DNA of 64,000 nucleotides. It comes from Fischerella sp. CENA71. GTDB taxonomy: Bacteria > Cyanobacteriota > Cyanobacteriia > Cyanobacteriales > Nostocaceae. How positions within the stretch are numbered: the stretch's first letter is position 1; each line of letters starts with the position of its first letter. The notes under the pieces were generated by a model that did no database searches, was not told where the DNA came from, and saw nothing but the letters and a program-made list of their open reading frames with translations. The stretch is from positions 1 through 64,000 of the forward strand of contig JANBVI010000026.1 of NCBI GenBank assembly GCA_024239075.1. Reading direction: 5' to 3'. The position numbers and the translations under genes are program-made. Positions 1 to 7,607 of this stretch are shown here, piece by piece.

Positions 1-120
1 TTCAAAGAAAGAGGGTTTATTTCTCTGATGAAGAACATCTAAAACCTTAATTTTTATGCAAATTTAACTTTGATTATATTCTATCAGTTGTTTGTGTAAT
101 TAATTCTGCTTAGTTACTTA
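1..120. repeat. Left arm of a perfect inverted repeat (at least 120 bp)
   Basis: These 120 bases are the exact reverse complement of 10963-11082. Identity stops right after base 120. The repeat may continue left of the window, because position 1 is the window edge. No reading frame or transposase motif is visible in it. The two arms enclose about 10.8 kb containing the sulfur/redox gene run. Confidence 0.95.
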
Positions 121-157
121 TTACTTTGCAAAAGTATCTGAGTGGCAGTACTTGACA

Positions 158-1174
158 TTAATTGCACTGTCTAAAAGTTGTATTTAGTGCAGCACCAATT
201 TGCATAAAAACTTCACCTGCTGGCGAAGTACGATCGCTCATTACAATCGGGTATCCAGTATCACCGCCATTACAAATACGGGGATCAATAGGAATTTGTC
301 CTAAGAGAGGCGCTTGTAACTCTGCTGCAAGTAGTTCGCCGCCACCACTACCAAAAATTGGTGTACGTGAACCACATTCGCCACAAATTAAATAGCTCAT
401 GTTTTCAATAATACCCAGGACAGGAACACCTACTTGGCGAAACATATAAATATTACGTCGCACATCTGCGATCGCAACTTGTTGGGGAGTCGTTACCAAA
501 ATAACCCCACAAATAGGACTTTCTTGGATGATTGTAATTTGAGCATCACCTGTTCCCGGCGGTAAATCAATCAACAAATAATCTAATTCACCCCATTCTA
601 CATCTTGTAGAAATTGAGTGATAATTTTGTGCAACACTGGCCCCCGCCATGCCAAAGGACGATTTGCTTCTGTCAGTAAACCCACTGACATGAGTTTAAT
701 TCCTTGAACTTCTAGCGGCAAAAACTTCTCGCCTGTGGGAGTCTCAATAACTTGAATATCAGCTTGTCCTAAACCCAACATTTGCGGTACATTTGGTCCG
801 TAAACATCAGCATCCAGCAAACCCACTTTTGCACCTTGTAACTTTAAAGCTGCGGCTATATTCACGGCTGTTGTGGATTTGCCCACGCCACCTTTACCGC
901 TAGAAACTGCTAAAGTTGTTTTGACACCAGCAATTGTGCAGAGTTGAATGTAAATTTTTTTGCACCAAGATAGAGAAGATAATACAGATTGAATTTCCGC
1001 CTGTAATTGGTGCTGATGGGAACCGATGTAGAAACGCAAATAAACATAGTCATCAACGATACGTAAATTTCGCACCATTCCTAAACTCACGATGTCATTT
1101 TTGAGAGTGGGTTCGATGACTTGTTTGAGGAGTTGAACAACTTCTTGCTGACGGGAATCGGGATTTGGTTGCAT
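158..1174 (-). CDS. apbC: Mrp/ApbC-type P-loop ATPase, iron-sulfur cluster carrier
   Basis: The 338-residue protein has an N-terminal MIP18/DUF59-like region (about 10-80) followed by a Mrp/NBP35 ATPase domain. The deviant Walker A motif GKGGVGKS is at 93-100. The family signature NMSYLICGECG carries the CxxC pair (C264, C267) that binds the bridging [4Fe-4S] cluster in this family. Length is usual for cyanobacterial Mrp. It is expected to be cytosolic and to transfer Fe-S clusters to apoproteins. It is divergent from the oxygenase gene at 1293 and lies in the same inverted-repeat-bounded block as a double-cluster ferredoxin, so a link to that client is possible but only inferred. Confidence 0.9.
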   Translation of the reverse strand: MQPNPDSRQQEVVQLLKQVIEPTLKNDIVSLGMVRNLRIVDDYVYLRFYIGSHQHQLQAEIQSVLSSLSWCKKIYIQLCTIAGVKTTLAVSSGKGGVGKSTTAVNIAAALKLQGAKVGLLDADVYGPNVPQMLGLGQADIQVIETPTGEKFLPLEVQGIKLMSVGLLTEANRPLAWRGPVLHKIITQFLQDVEWGELDYLLIDLPPGTGDAQITIIQESPICGVILVTTPQQVAIADVRRNIYMFRQVGVPVLGIIENMSYLICGECGSRTPIFGSGGGELLAAELQAPLLGQIPIDPRICNGGDTGYPIVMSDRTSPAGEVFMQIGAALNTTFRQCN

Positions 1175-1292
1175 TTTATTTTCTAGATAATGGAAGGGTT
1201 GTTATCAAATCTCGCACCTGTTCAACTAATGTGTGCGCCATAATTCTTTTTAGATGAGCGTAATACCGCGCACAGCGAGGAGGATAATTAAC

Positions 1293-2312
1293 ATGAAAAT
1301 CTCGCCAGTTGTGAATGAAGGCTTCTCACAGGTTCCGATCATTGATATTAGCGCCTTGGTTTGTGGAACTGATGAACGTTATACAGTCGCCTCTCAAATT
1401 GGGGAAGCATGTCGCGAGTGTGGATTTTTCTATATTATTGGACATGGCGTAGATGAAAATTTACAGCAGCGTTTAGAAGAACTCAGTCGGCAATTTTTCG
1501 CGCAAGATTTAGAAACTAAATTAAAAATCCGCATGACTTTGGGTGGGAAAGCATGGCGGGGATATTTCCCAGTAGGTGGCGAACTCACATCTGGTAAACC
1601 CGATCAAAAAGAAGGAATTTACTTTGGTGCGGAACTGGGAGAGGAACACCCCCTGGTGCAAGCTGATACTCCTATGCATGGTTCTAATCTTTTCCCGTCT
1701 AATATTCCACTGTTTCGCGAGACAGTGCTTGAATATATGCAGGCAATGACGCAACTTGGACACATACTTATGTCTGGTATTGCTCTGAGTTTAGGACTAG
1801 AAGAGTCTTACTTTGCTGATCGTTACACAACAGACCCACTCATATTATTTCGTATTTTTAACTACCCCGCCTATGCTTCACCATCGGATGCTGAAGATAA
1901 ATGGGGAGTTGGTGAACACACTGATTATGGTATTTTGACAATTCTCAAGCAGGATGATTTAGGCGGATTGCAGGTAAAATCAAAATTAGGCTGGATTGCT
2001 GCGCCTCCTGTTCCCGGTTCCTTTGTATGCAATATTGGCGATATGCTAGATAAGATGACGGGAGGATTGTATCGTTCTACACCTCATCGCGTTCAGAATT
2101 TGTCAGGACGCGATCGCCTTTCGTTCCCGTTTTTCTTTGATCCTAATTTCAACGTTGAAGTGAAGCCAATTGAATTAAGCGGGGTAGTCAATGATGATCA
2201 CAAAGAACGCTGGGATCAGTCTAGCGTTCATGCTTTTCGCGGGACATATGGTGATTATGTGTTGAGTAAAGTGTCGAAGGTTTTTCCAGAGTTGCGGCGG
2301 TCAGTTTTGTAG
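1293..2312 (+). CDS. 2-oxoglutarate/Fe(II)-dependent oxygenase, isopenicillin-N-synthase-like
   Basis: This is a non-heme iron oxygenase of the DIOX_N plus 2OG-FeII_Oxy layout. With the start at 1293 (339 residues) the iron ligands are H209 and D211 (motif GEHTDYGILT) and H265 (STPHRV). R275 and S277 (RLS) form the usual 2-oxoglutarate-binding pair. An upstream in-frame ATG at 1254 is possible, but AGGAGG at 1278-1283 sits at the right distance from 1293, which I chose. The substrate cannot be told from sequence; relatives include gibberellin and flavonoid-type oxygenases and ethylene-forming enzymes. It is the only plus-strand gene in the left block and is divergent from the Mrp gene. Confidence 0.88.
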   Translation: MKISPVVNEGFSQVPIIDISALVCGTDERYTVASQIGEACRECGFFYIIGHGVDENLQQRLEELSRQFFAQDLETKLKIRMTLGGKAWRGYFPVGGELTSGKPDQKEGIYFGAELGEEHPLVQADTPMHGSNLFPSNIPLFRETVLEYMQAMTQLGHILMSGIALSLGLEESYFADRYTTDPLILFRIFNYPAYASPSDAEDKWGVGEHTDYGILTILKQDDLGGLQVKSKLGWIAAPPVPGSFVCNIGDMLDKMTGGLYRSTPHRVQNLSGRDRLSFPFFFDPNFNVEVKPIELSGVVNDDHKERWDQSSVHAFRGTYGDYVLSKVSKVFPELRRSVL

Positions 2313-3064
2313 GAATTTTGCAGATGCTGTTATTTTAAAAAATCGGCAACAAAAACAGCTTGAGACTCTGTTCCCAAAGTGAAAGCATTATTTAGACAAT
2401 AATTTAAAAGCTTGATGCATGTAATCAGTCGTAAAAAACTAAGGTTGAATTTATAAACTATCTCTAAATATCAAGGAAGTCATACAATATGCGTGATTCT
2501 TGATGTAACTCTTCATCAAGAGGAAGACCAAAAAGTTCCTCAATCAAATATTTTAACTCAAATACACAATTTGTTATACCAATAATTAATTCGTAAAATC
2601 TAAACTTAAATGTTTCTCTTATCCTTTCGCGAATCACAATCACATCTTCTTCCGATAACTCATCTTCTCTTAACAAACCTAGCCACTTATTTTTATGCTC
2701 TTTGACAAAATCAATAATTTCTTTTTGCTTTTCCAAATCAGAATGAAAGTAGTATCCATTTATTACTAAATCAATTAGCTCAAATATTGTTTTATTTCCC
2801 AAATTACAGATTCCATCAGAGTGTTGAGATATATAATTGTTATATAGATTTTTATATTTGGTTGAATTTGCATACTTTCCCGTGTAAAATTTGAATTCAT
2901 CATAAATTGACTTTAAACGTGACGTATCCTCCCCGGTAAATGTTATTACTTCGCCCAATTTCTTATTGATTGTATCGAAAGAAATATCTCCCTTCATGAT
3001 AAATGGACGTAAGATTGTGAGCATTTCTATGAACACGTGCCGTTCTGGAACTATTGCCTTCGTT

Positions 3065-3375
3065 CACCCGTGACAGGTTAAGAAAAAGTGCATTTTGTCA
3101 ATCAGCTAAAATACTCAAAAAAAGTTAGTGAAAATGATAATCGTAGCTGGGGGTGGGGGAAGGAGGCGAGCGCCGCTCGCCTCCTTCCCCCAATATTTGA
3201 TTATCATTATCAAATAAGTTTTTGATAGGGCTAATCTTCTTCAAAACCAAGAGGGCAAGAGAATCAAGATTTAGGAGTAGTCAAATCTCTGCGGAAACCC
3301 GTCACCAAGCTGGATCTAGCCCCTTTTTTTGCACCCCCTTGACAAAGGAGCAATTCTCTTAACCTGTCACGGATG
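3065..3375. mobile_element. MITE, 311 bp, with 18-bp terminal inverted repeats and 9-bp target duplication
   Basis: The ends are CACCCGTGACAGGTTAAG (3065-3082) and the inverse of CATCCGTGACAGGTTAAG (3358-3375), matching at 17 of 18 positions. The element is flanked by the direct 9-bp duplication GCCTTCGTT (3056-3064 and 3376-3384). No transposase is encoded. Inside is a strong palindrome: an 18-bp perfect stem (3155-3172 with 3174-3191) around a single C, enclosed by a second 10-bp stem (3133-3142 with 3199-3208). The 9-bp duplication fits IS4- or ISAs1-type transposases, but the driving element is not identified here. Confidence 0.92.
3155..3191. repeat. Long GC-rich palindrome at the core of the MITE
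   Basis: GGGGGAAGGAGGCGAGCG at 3155-3172 pairs perfectly with 3174-3191. Outside it, AATGATAATC (3133-3142) pairs with GATTATCATT (3199-3208). A related element at 11749-12026 has the same architecture with a different stem sequence, so the fold rather than the sequence looks conserved. Confidence 0.9.
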
Positions 3376-3706
3376 GCCTTCGTTGATTTGTCACCTAAAG
3401 TCAATAGCATTTTAGGTTTTCCATTTTCAAAAAAATTGCATAAGGATAGCCTTTCAGCCTGATTGATAAACCTCTGAAGCTTTTTTTTCTCTTCTAAACT
3501 CAATTTTTCCTGCATTTTGAAATAATAATTCAGTTAGTAATCACGAAATATATAATAACCTAAATTTTATTACTGAGTAACTTGTTTAACTTACGTGTTC
3601 GCTCTCGTTTACATCCTCTCCAAAATTCCTCTCATTCAAGCTTTCTCTTCAAGTGATCGCACTGATATTCAAAATTGTGAATAATCAATTGCTAACATCC
3701 ACAATA

Positions 3707-4657
3707 TCACTTCTGAATTTTTTGAATCGCACGTTGAGCTTGAATACTTACTTCTCTATCGGGATCATCTAACGCTTGCTGAAGTCCATGAATAGCATCA
3801 GCATCTCCCAAATTACCAAGTGCGATCGCGGCTTCTTTGCGGACATCAGCATATTCATCTGTTAATCCCTTAATTAATAGTGGCATAACTTTTATATCTG
3901 GTAATTTTTGCAAAGCTTGGGCTGCTGCTTTCCGCACTTGCCAATGTTCATCACTCAAAGCTATTTCTAATGCTGAAATTGCTTGATAATTTTCATGAAT
4001 TGCAAGAGATTTTGCAGCATTGCGGCGGACTTGCCAGTCATCATCTTTGGTTAAGAATTCACCTAAAATTGAAATAACTTCTGTATCTTGTAAATGTCCT
4101 AATGTTAATGCTGCTGCACGACGTACATTAGCATCAGGGTCAGATATTAACGCTAAAGCTGGGGGACATTTTTCAACTTGATTCAAATAGCGCAGTGTAG
4201 TAATTGCAGCTTCTCTTAACTCGGCGCTTTCTGAATTGAAAAATTGCAGAATATATGATAAAGATTGGATATCATGAATTTTCCGAAGCAGAATCAAGAT
4301 ATTTAACTGTAAGTAAGTATTATTGTGACTTAGGTTTTCTAGCAACAATGATAGATGTGTAGGTAAAACTAAGTCATTTAAAGCTGCTAATGCTTCACTG
4401 CGAATTTCTGCATCATTGGAACCAAGGCATTTGATTAAAGCTGGTACAGCAATAGGATTTGCTATTTCACCAAGAGCATTAATGGCAATTTTCTGGACAT
4501 TTAAATTTTCATCTTTAAGAGCGAGAATTAGAGTATCTATCGCTTCTTCATCACCAAGATGTTGTAAACTTTTCACAGCAACTAAGCGATCATTAATATC
4601 TGGCGATCGCAACATTCCTAGCCATTGCTTTAATTCAGATTCAGTCTCAATATTCAT
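3707..4657 (-). CDS. HEAT-repeat protein (PBS-lyase type repeats)
   Basis: The 316-residue protein is built almost entirely of about ten HEAT/PBS-lyase repeats of roughly 31 residues. Typical units read VRKEAAIALGNLGDADAI and VRRAAALTLGHLQDTEVI. There is no catalytic motif, signal peptide or membrane segment. Such proteins are cytosolic scaffolds or act as phycobilin lyase subunits and chaperones; nothing here points to bilin chemistry. It is the last gene of the eight-gene minus-strand run, 103 bp downstream of the ferredoxin. A scaffold or assembly role for the neighbouring redox proteins is an inference from position. Confidence 0.88.
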   Translation of the reverse strand: MNIETESELKQWLGMLRSPDINDRLVAVKSLQHLGDEEAIDTLILALKDENLNVQKIAINALGEIANPIAVPALIKCLGSNDAEIRSEALAALNDLVLPTHLSLLLENLSHNNTYLQLNILILLRKIHDIQSLSYILQFFNSESAELREAAITTLRYLNQVEKCPPALALISDPDANVRRAAALTLGHLQDTEVISILGEFLTKDDDWQVRRNAAKSLAIHENYQAISALEIALSDEHWQVRKAAAQALQKLPDIKVMPLLIKGLTDEYADVRKEAAIALGNLGDADAIHGLQQALDDPDREVSIQAQRAIQKIQK

Positions 4658-4760
4658 TTTTTTATGTTTACTCTTCGCTAGTTACCAACCACATGAACAA
4701 AAAGCCAAGTAATAAAAGCAACAGAGATATAATTTCATGAATCATTTATCATAGTTATAA

Positions 4761-4988
4761 TTAACGTAACAAAAATGGAATCTGGACAGTAATAGCATTC
4801 GTTGGACATTCTTTTTCACAAGGCAGACAGAACCAGCATTCGTCATATTTCATATAAGCTTTGCCTGTCTCTGGATTTTTTGCTAGTACATCGAGGGGAC
4901 AAACTTCGATGCAGGCTGTGCATTTTTCTAAACATTTTGATTCATCGACGATAACTGGAACATCTACCCTTTGATTGATTAATGGCAT
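4761..4988 (-). CDS. Small ferredoxin with two [4Fe-4S] clusters, AprB-like
   Basis: The 75-residue protein has two cysteine sets. The first is C19, C23, C26 and C30-Pro, with three residues rather than two between the first two cysteines. The second is C51, C54, C57 and C61-Pro (CWFCLPCEKECP). The spacing variant and the aromatic residue in the second set recall the beta subunit of adenylylsulfate reductase and related partner ferredoxins. It is predicted to be cytosolic. It is in the same run as the AprA/FrdA-like flavoprotein at 7608-9317 and is the obvious electron partner for it, although five genes and about 2.6 kb separate them. The partnership is inferred. Confidence 0.88.
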   Translation of the reverse strand: MPLINQRVDVPVIVDESKCLEKCTACIEVCPLDVLAKNPETGKAYMKYDECWFCLPCEKECPTNAITVQIPFLLR

Positions 4989-5011
4989 AAAACCACTCCA
5001 TAATTTTGTTA

Positions 5012-5521
5012 TTAAACTGTTAAACGGTACAATAAATGGGGGAAATTTGCGTAGATAATCTCACGTTCGTATTGAAATCCCAACTTTTCCATCACTCTTT
5101 GTGAGGCTTGATTTGTCGTAAGAGTAAAGCAAACTATTTCTTGTAATTTCAGAAGTTCAAAACCTATTTTCAATATTTGATTACCCATTTCTGTTGCTAA
5201 TCCTTTACCCCAAAACTTAGCCATTAAAGCATAAGCTAATTCTACTTCATCTTTACCTTCTATATGAGTATTGCGAAGACCAGCGCGACCAATAAACTGA
5301 TTGTTAACTTTGTCTCGAAATACCCATAAGCCGAATCCATAAAGTTGCCAATGATGCAGGTTATTGAGAATAAAAAGTCGTGTTTCTTCATCAGAACGAA
5401 TACCACCTAAAGTTGCCATCACTTGCGAGTCTCGGTGCATACGATGAAGTTCATTTAAATGTTGAAATTGTAGACGTTCAGCAAGCAGGCGCTCAGTAGT
5501 AAATGTTTCTGTAAAATGCAT
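5012..5521 (-). CDS. GNAT acetyltransferase, RimJ/RimL type
   Basis: The 169-residue protein matches the Acetyltransf_3 layout: N-terminal FTTERLLAERL, then GRAGLRNTHIEGKDEVELAYAL, with the acetyl-CoA loop around FWGKGLATEMG and the late motif NQASQRVMEKLGFQYERE. It is a full-length, cytosolic N-acetyltransferase. The substrate (an N-terminus, amino acid or small amine) cannot be read from sequence. It lies 44 bp downstream of the pdxJ-like gene and 23 bp upstream of the ferredoxin, consistent with co-transcription. Confidence 0.85.
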   Translation of the reverse strand: MHFTETFTTERLLAERLQFQHLNELHRMHRDSQVMATLGGIRSDEETRLFILNNLHHWQLYGFGLWVFRDKVNNQFIGRAGLRNTHIEGKDEVELAYALMAKFWGKGLATEMGNQILKIGFELLKLQEIVCFTLTTNQASQRVMEKLGFQYEREIIYANFPHLLYRLTV

Positions 5522-5565
5522 ATTCTTTGACTAAACCATTGGTTGTTGATCGATATAATTGATTA

Positions 5566-6285
5566 TTAATTAGGAGAAATAACGCTTAAATACTCCTTCA
5601 CAGCAGTAAATAGCCCCATTTCTAAAGCATCTGCAATCAGTGCATGACCAATCGAAACTTCAAGAATGTTAGGAATTGAACAAAATTTTCCTAAGTTTTG
5701 CAGGTTTAAATCGTGTCCTGCATTCACTCCTAAACCGATTTCCTGAGCCTTTTTCGCTGCTTGTTGATACTGTTGAAAAACTGACTCCACATCACCATTA
5801 CGAAAAGCTGTGGCATACGGTTCTGTGTATAACTCAATGCGATCTGCTCCAATTTCTTTGGCAAGTTCAATTTGAGTTAAGTCAGGATCGAGGAATAAAC
5901 TAACTCGAATTCCAAGTTCTTTTAACTCCGGGATAATTTGTCTGAGCCAAGAATCATTTGTAGCCAAATCCCATCCGTGATCTGAGGTAAAAGCATCTGG
6001 TGCATCAGGAACTAACGTACATTGTGTTGGCTTGCTCTCTCGTATCAGCTCTAAGAATTGAGGTGATGGATTACCTTCTACATTAAACTCAACATTTAAT
6101 ATTTTTGCTAACTCATAAACATCTTCAGGCTTAATATGGCGTTCATCTGGACGTGGGTGAACTGTAATGCCATGTGCGCCTGCTCTAATACAAATAGAAG
6201 CTGCCTTGATAACACTCGGTATGCCAAAATTTCGAGAATTTCTGAGTAGAGCGATTTTGTTAAGGTTAACGCTAAGATTGGTCAT
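5566..6285 (-). CDS. pdxJ: Pyridoxine 5'-phosphate synthase, non-canonical subclade
   Basis: The 239-residue protein condenses 1-deoxyxylulose 5-phosphate with 3-amino-2-oxopropyl phosphate in vitamin B6 synthesis. Family blocks are present: GITVHPRPDERHI, NVEGNP with the catalytic-type Glu, CTLVPDAPDAFTSDHGWD, LFLDPD, RIELYTEPYA and NAGHDLNLQN. The N-terminal block reads LSVNLNKIALLRNSR rather than the usual GVNIDHIATLRNAR, and HPRPDER replaces HLREDRR. That pattern is what I remember for Bacteroidetes-type PdxJ, not the usual cyanobacterial enzyme, so this is likely a transferred or paralogous copy. It is 6 bp from the GNAT gene upstream. Confidence 0.9.
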   Translation of the reverse strand: MTNLSVNLNKIALLRNSRNFGIPSVIKAASICIRAGAHGITVHPRPDERHIKPEDVYELAKILNVEFNVEGNPSPQFLELIRESKPTQCTLVPDAPDAFTSDHGWDLATNDSWLRQIIPELKELGIRVSLFLDPDLTQIELAKEIGADRIELYTEPYATAFRNGDVESVFQQYQQAAKKAQEIGLGVNAGHDLNLQNLGKFCSIPNILEVSIGHALIADALEMGLFTAVKEYLSVISPN

Positions 6286-6291
6286 CAGATT

Positions 6292-6768
6292 TCATTCTTT
6301 GTTTTTTGAAATCAATTCTTTATAAAATGTTAATGATTGTTTGATGTTGATGTAGCCTATTTTTTCATAAAAACGATGAGCCTCTTTACGTTTAATATTA
6401 GAACGTATGAGAATTCCCTGACTGCCAGCAATAGCAGCCCATTGCTCAATATATTGCATCAAAATTCGGCCAATTCCACTGTGACGATAATCTTCGTCTA
6501 CAACTAACCCGAAGAGTATTGCCTGTTTTGGATTTACTATTAAGTCACAAGCGTGAGCATGTCCCCAGCCAATAACATAATCATTTGATAAAGTTGCAAC
6601 ATAGACAACGTGAGTCTCATTTTGTAAAATTTGAGCGAGGCGTTCTTGCATCTGTTGCGGTGTAGCAAAATATCCAAGTTGTTCGCAAAGACTAGCAATT
6701 CGCTTTGTATCCTTGTTCTCGGCGAGCCTGATTTTGACTTGAGGATGAGTAGTTAATTCAGTAGTCAT
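6292..6768 (-). CDS. GNAT family N-acetyltransferase
   Basis: I chose the ATG at 6768, giving 158 residues beginning MTTELTTHPQVKIRLAENK. A longer frame to 6822 would bury 18 residues in the preceding gene. The ATG overlaps the 3' end of the PP2C-like gene (its stop is at 6758-6760), typical of translational coupling. Acetyl-CoA motif A is LVVDEDYRHSGIGRILMQYI, with R-x-x-G-I-G. The C-terminal motif HRFYEKIGYINIKQS is typical of Acetyltransf_1. The substrate is unknown. It is followed 6 bp later by pdxJ. Confidence 0.85.
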   Translation of the reverse strand: MTTELTTHPQVKIRLAENKDTKRIASLCEQLGYFATPQQMQERLAQILQNETHVVYVATLSNDYVIGWGHAHACDLIVNPKQAILFGLVVDEDYRHSGIGRILMQYIEQWAAIAGSQGILIRSNIKRKEAHRFYEKIGYINIKQSLTFYKELISKNKE

Positions 6769-7597
6769 GCAACTCAAGGCGAACGTAAGTGCGATCGTCA
6801 AATGATTCTCTACCAGGTGCAAGTCCTCTTTGTGCGAGATAAAGGTTGTAGCATAAAGGGTCTTGAGTGAGAATTTTTGTGAGAACTGTTTCGCTGTCTG
6901 TAAGAGTTGCTCTCAAGTCTGGATAACCATCACTAGCCAGCACAATAGACTTAACTTGCTGTGGAATCTTAATAATTTCAAGGTATCGCTCAGGCACTTT
7001 TGTGCCATCAATAGCACCATAACCAAAATTTTCTTCAGGATGATTACGCAAGACTGATTGCAGTTTGTAGACAGGTACTAAAAGATTCTGACTGGGATCA
7101 TCTTTTAGCAAATCTTCAATTGTTTTACCTTGTGCAATGTGGGAATGAACGATTAAAGAGCGTAACTGACTTGTAATTTGATCTACCTGGATGGTGGGAT
7201 TATAACCTTCTCCATCTAATAAATATTGACAATCTCCTACCCGCCAGATTTCTCTACGTTTAGCAGAAAAGACTACTATGGCAAAGCAAGGTGTATGATT
7301 TGGATTTTTATCTGGTTTAACTTGCAATAGTGATTCTTTCACTGCTTGAGTGATTTTTTCTACAGCCTCTGTTGCGTTAATATCAGGAGCAAGACTTGAC
7401 AAAGCTTTAGCACCAATTTCTGCTACGAAACGCCCAGAAGAAAGACCATTATAACTAGCACCTGATGCATCCGTAGCACCATCGAGAACAGCGACAAAAT
7501 TTGAGGTAATTATAAGGCGATCGTCACCCAAATTTGGATCTCCATACTTTGAGCGGTTGAATGATTCGACCACTGTGAAGGCTTGCTTCTGATTCAT
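6758..7597 (-). CDS. PP2C-like (PPM family) serine/threonine phosphatase
   Basis: The 279-residue protein keeps scattered PP2C metal-binding motifs in order: GDDRLI near residue 24, VLDGATD (about 37-43), WRVGDCQYLLDG (about 118-129), ASDGYPDL (about 221-228) and FDDRTYVRLEL at the C-terminus. There is no membrane segment or added sensor domain. It is shorter and more divergent than housekeeping PP2C enzymes, so activity is likely but not certain. It starts 10 bp after the flavoprotein gene and overlaps the next GNAT gene, so it is part of the same transcription unit. A role in controlling the pathway by dephosphorylation is inferred. Confidence 0.78.
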   Translation of the reverse strand: MNQKQAFTVVESFNRSKYGDPNLGDDRLIITSNFVAVLDGATDASGASYNGLSSGRFVAEIGAKALSSLAPDINATEAVEKITQAVKESLLQVKPDKNPNHTPCFAIVVFSAKRREIWRVGDCQYLLDGEGYNPTIQVDQITSQLRSLIVHSHIAQGKTIEDLLKDDPSQNLLVPVYKLQSVLRNHPEENFGYGAIDGTKVPERYLEIIKIPQQVKSIVLASDGYPDLRATLTDSETVLTKILTQDPLCYNLYLAQRGLAPGRESFDDRTYVRLELHDY

Positions 7598-7607
7598 TTT
7601 GAATGTT

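Larger units (their letters stand above)
2464..3515 (-). pseudogene. Hypothetical gene split by a 311-bp MITE
   Basis: Two apparent ORFs lie here. The 5' part starts at 3515 and covers 46-47 genuine residues (MQEKLSLEEKKKLQRF...). The 3' part (3036-2464, 190 residues) was only readable from an internal GTG. Removing the element at 3065-3375 and one copy of its 9-bp target duplication joins the two parts in the same frame with no stop. The result is one 243-residue protein whose junction reads STKAIVPERHVFIEML. The product is mostly alpha-helical, AT-rich in codon use and rich in Lys, Glu and Ile. I recognise no domain. The 3' part is an interrupted gene and should not be annotated as a separate start-GTG gene. 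Confidence 0.88.

Noticed and set aside
2464-3036. A separate 190-residue gene starting at the GTG 3036
   Set aside because: The frame continues upstream through the MITE junction to the ATG at 3515 when the element is removed, so this is the 3' part of one interrupted gene.
3264-3515. A separate 83-residue gene
   Set aside because: Its last 36 residues are translated from inside the MITE; only the first 46-47 residues are genuine.
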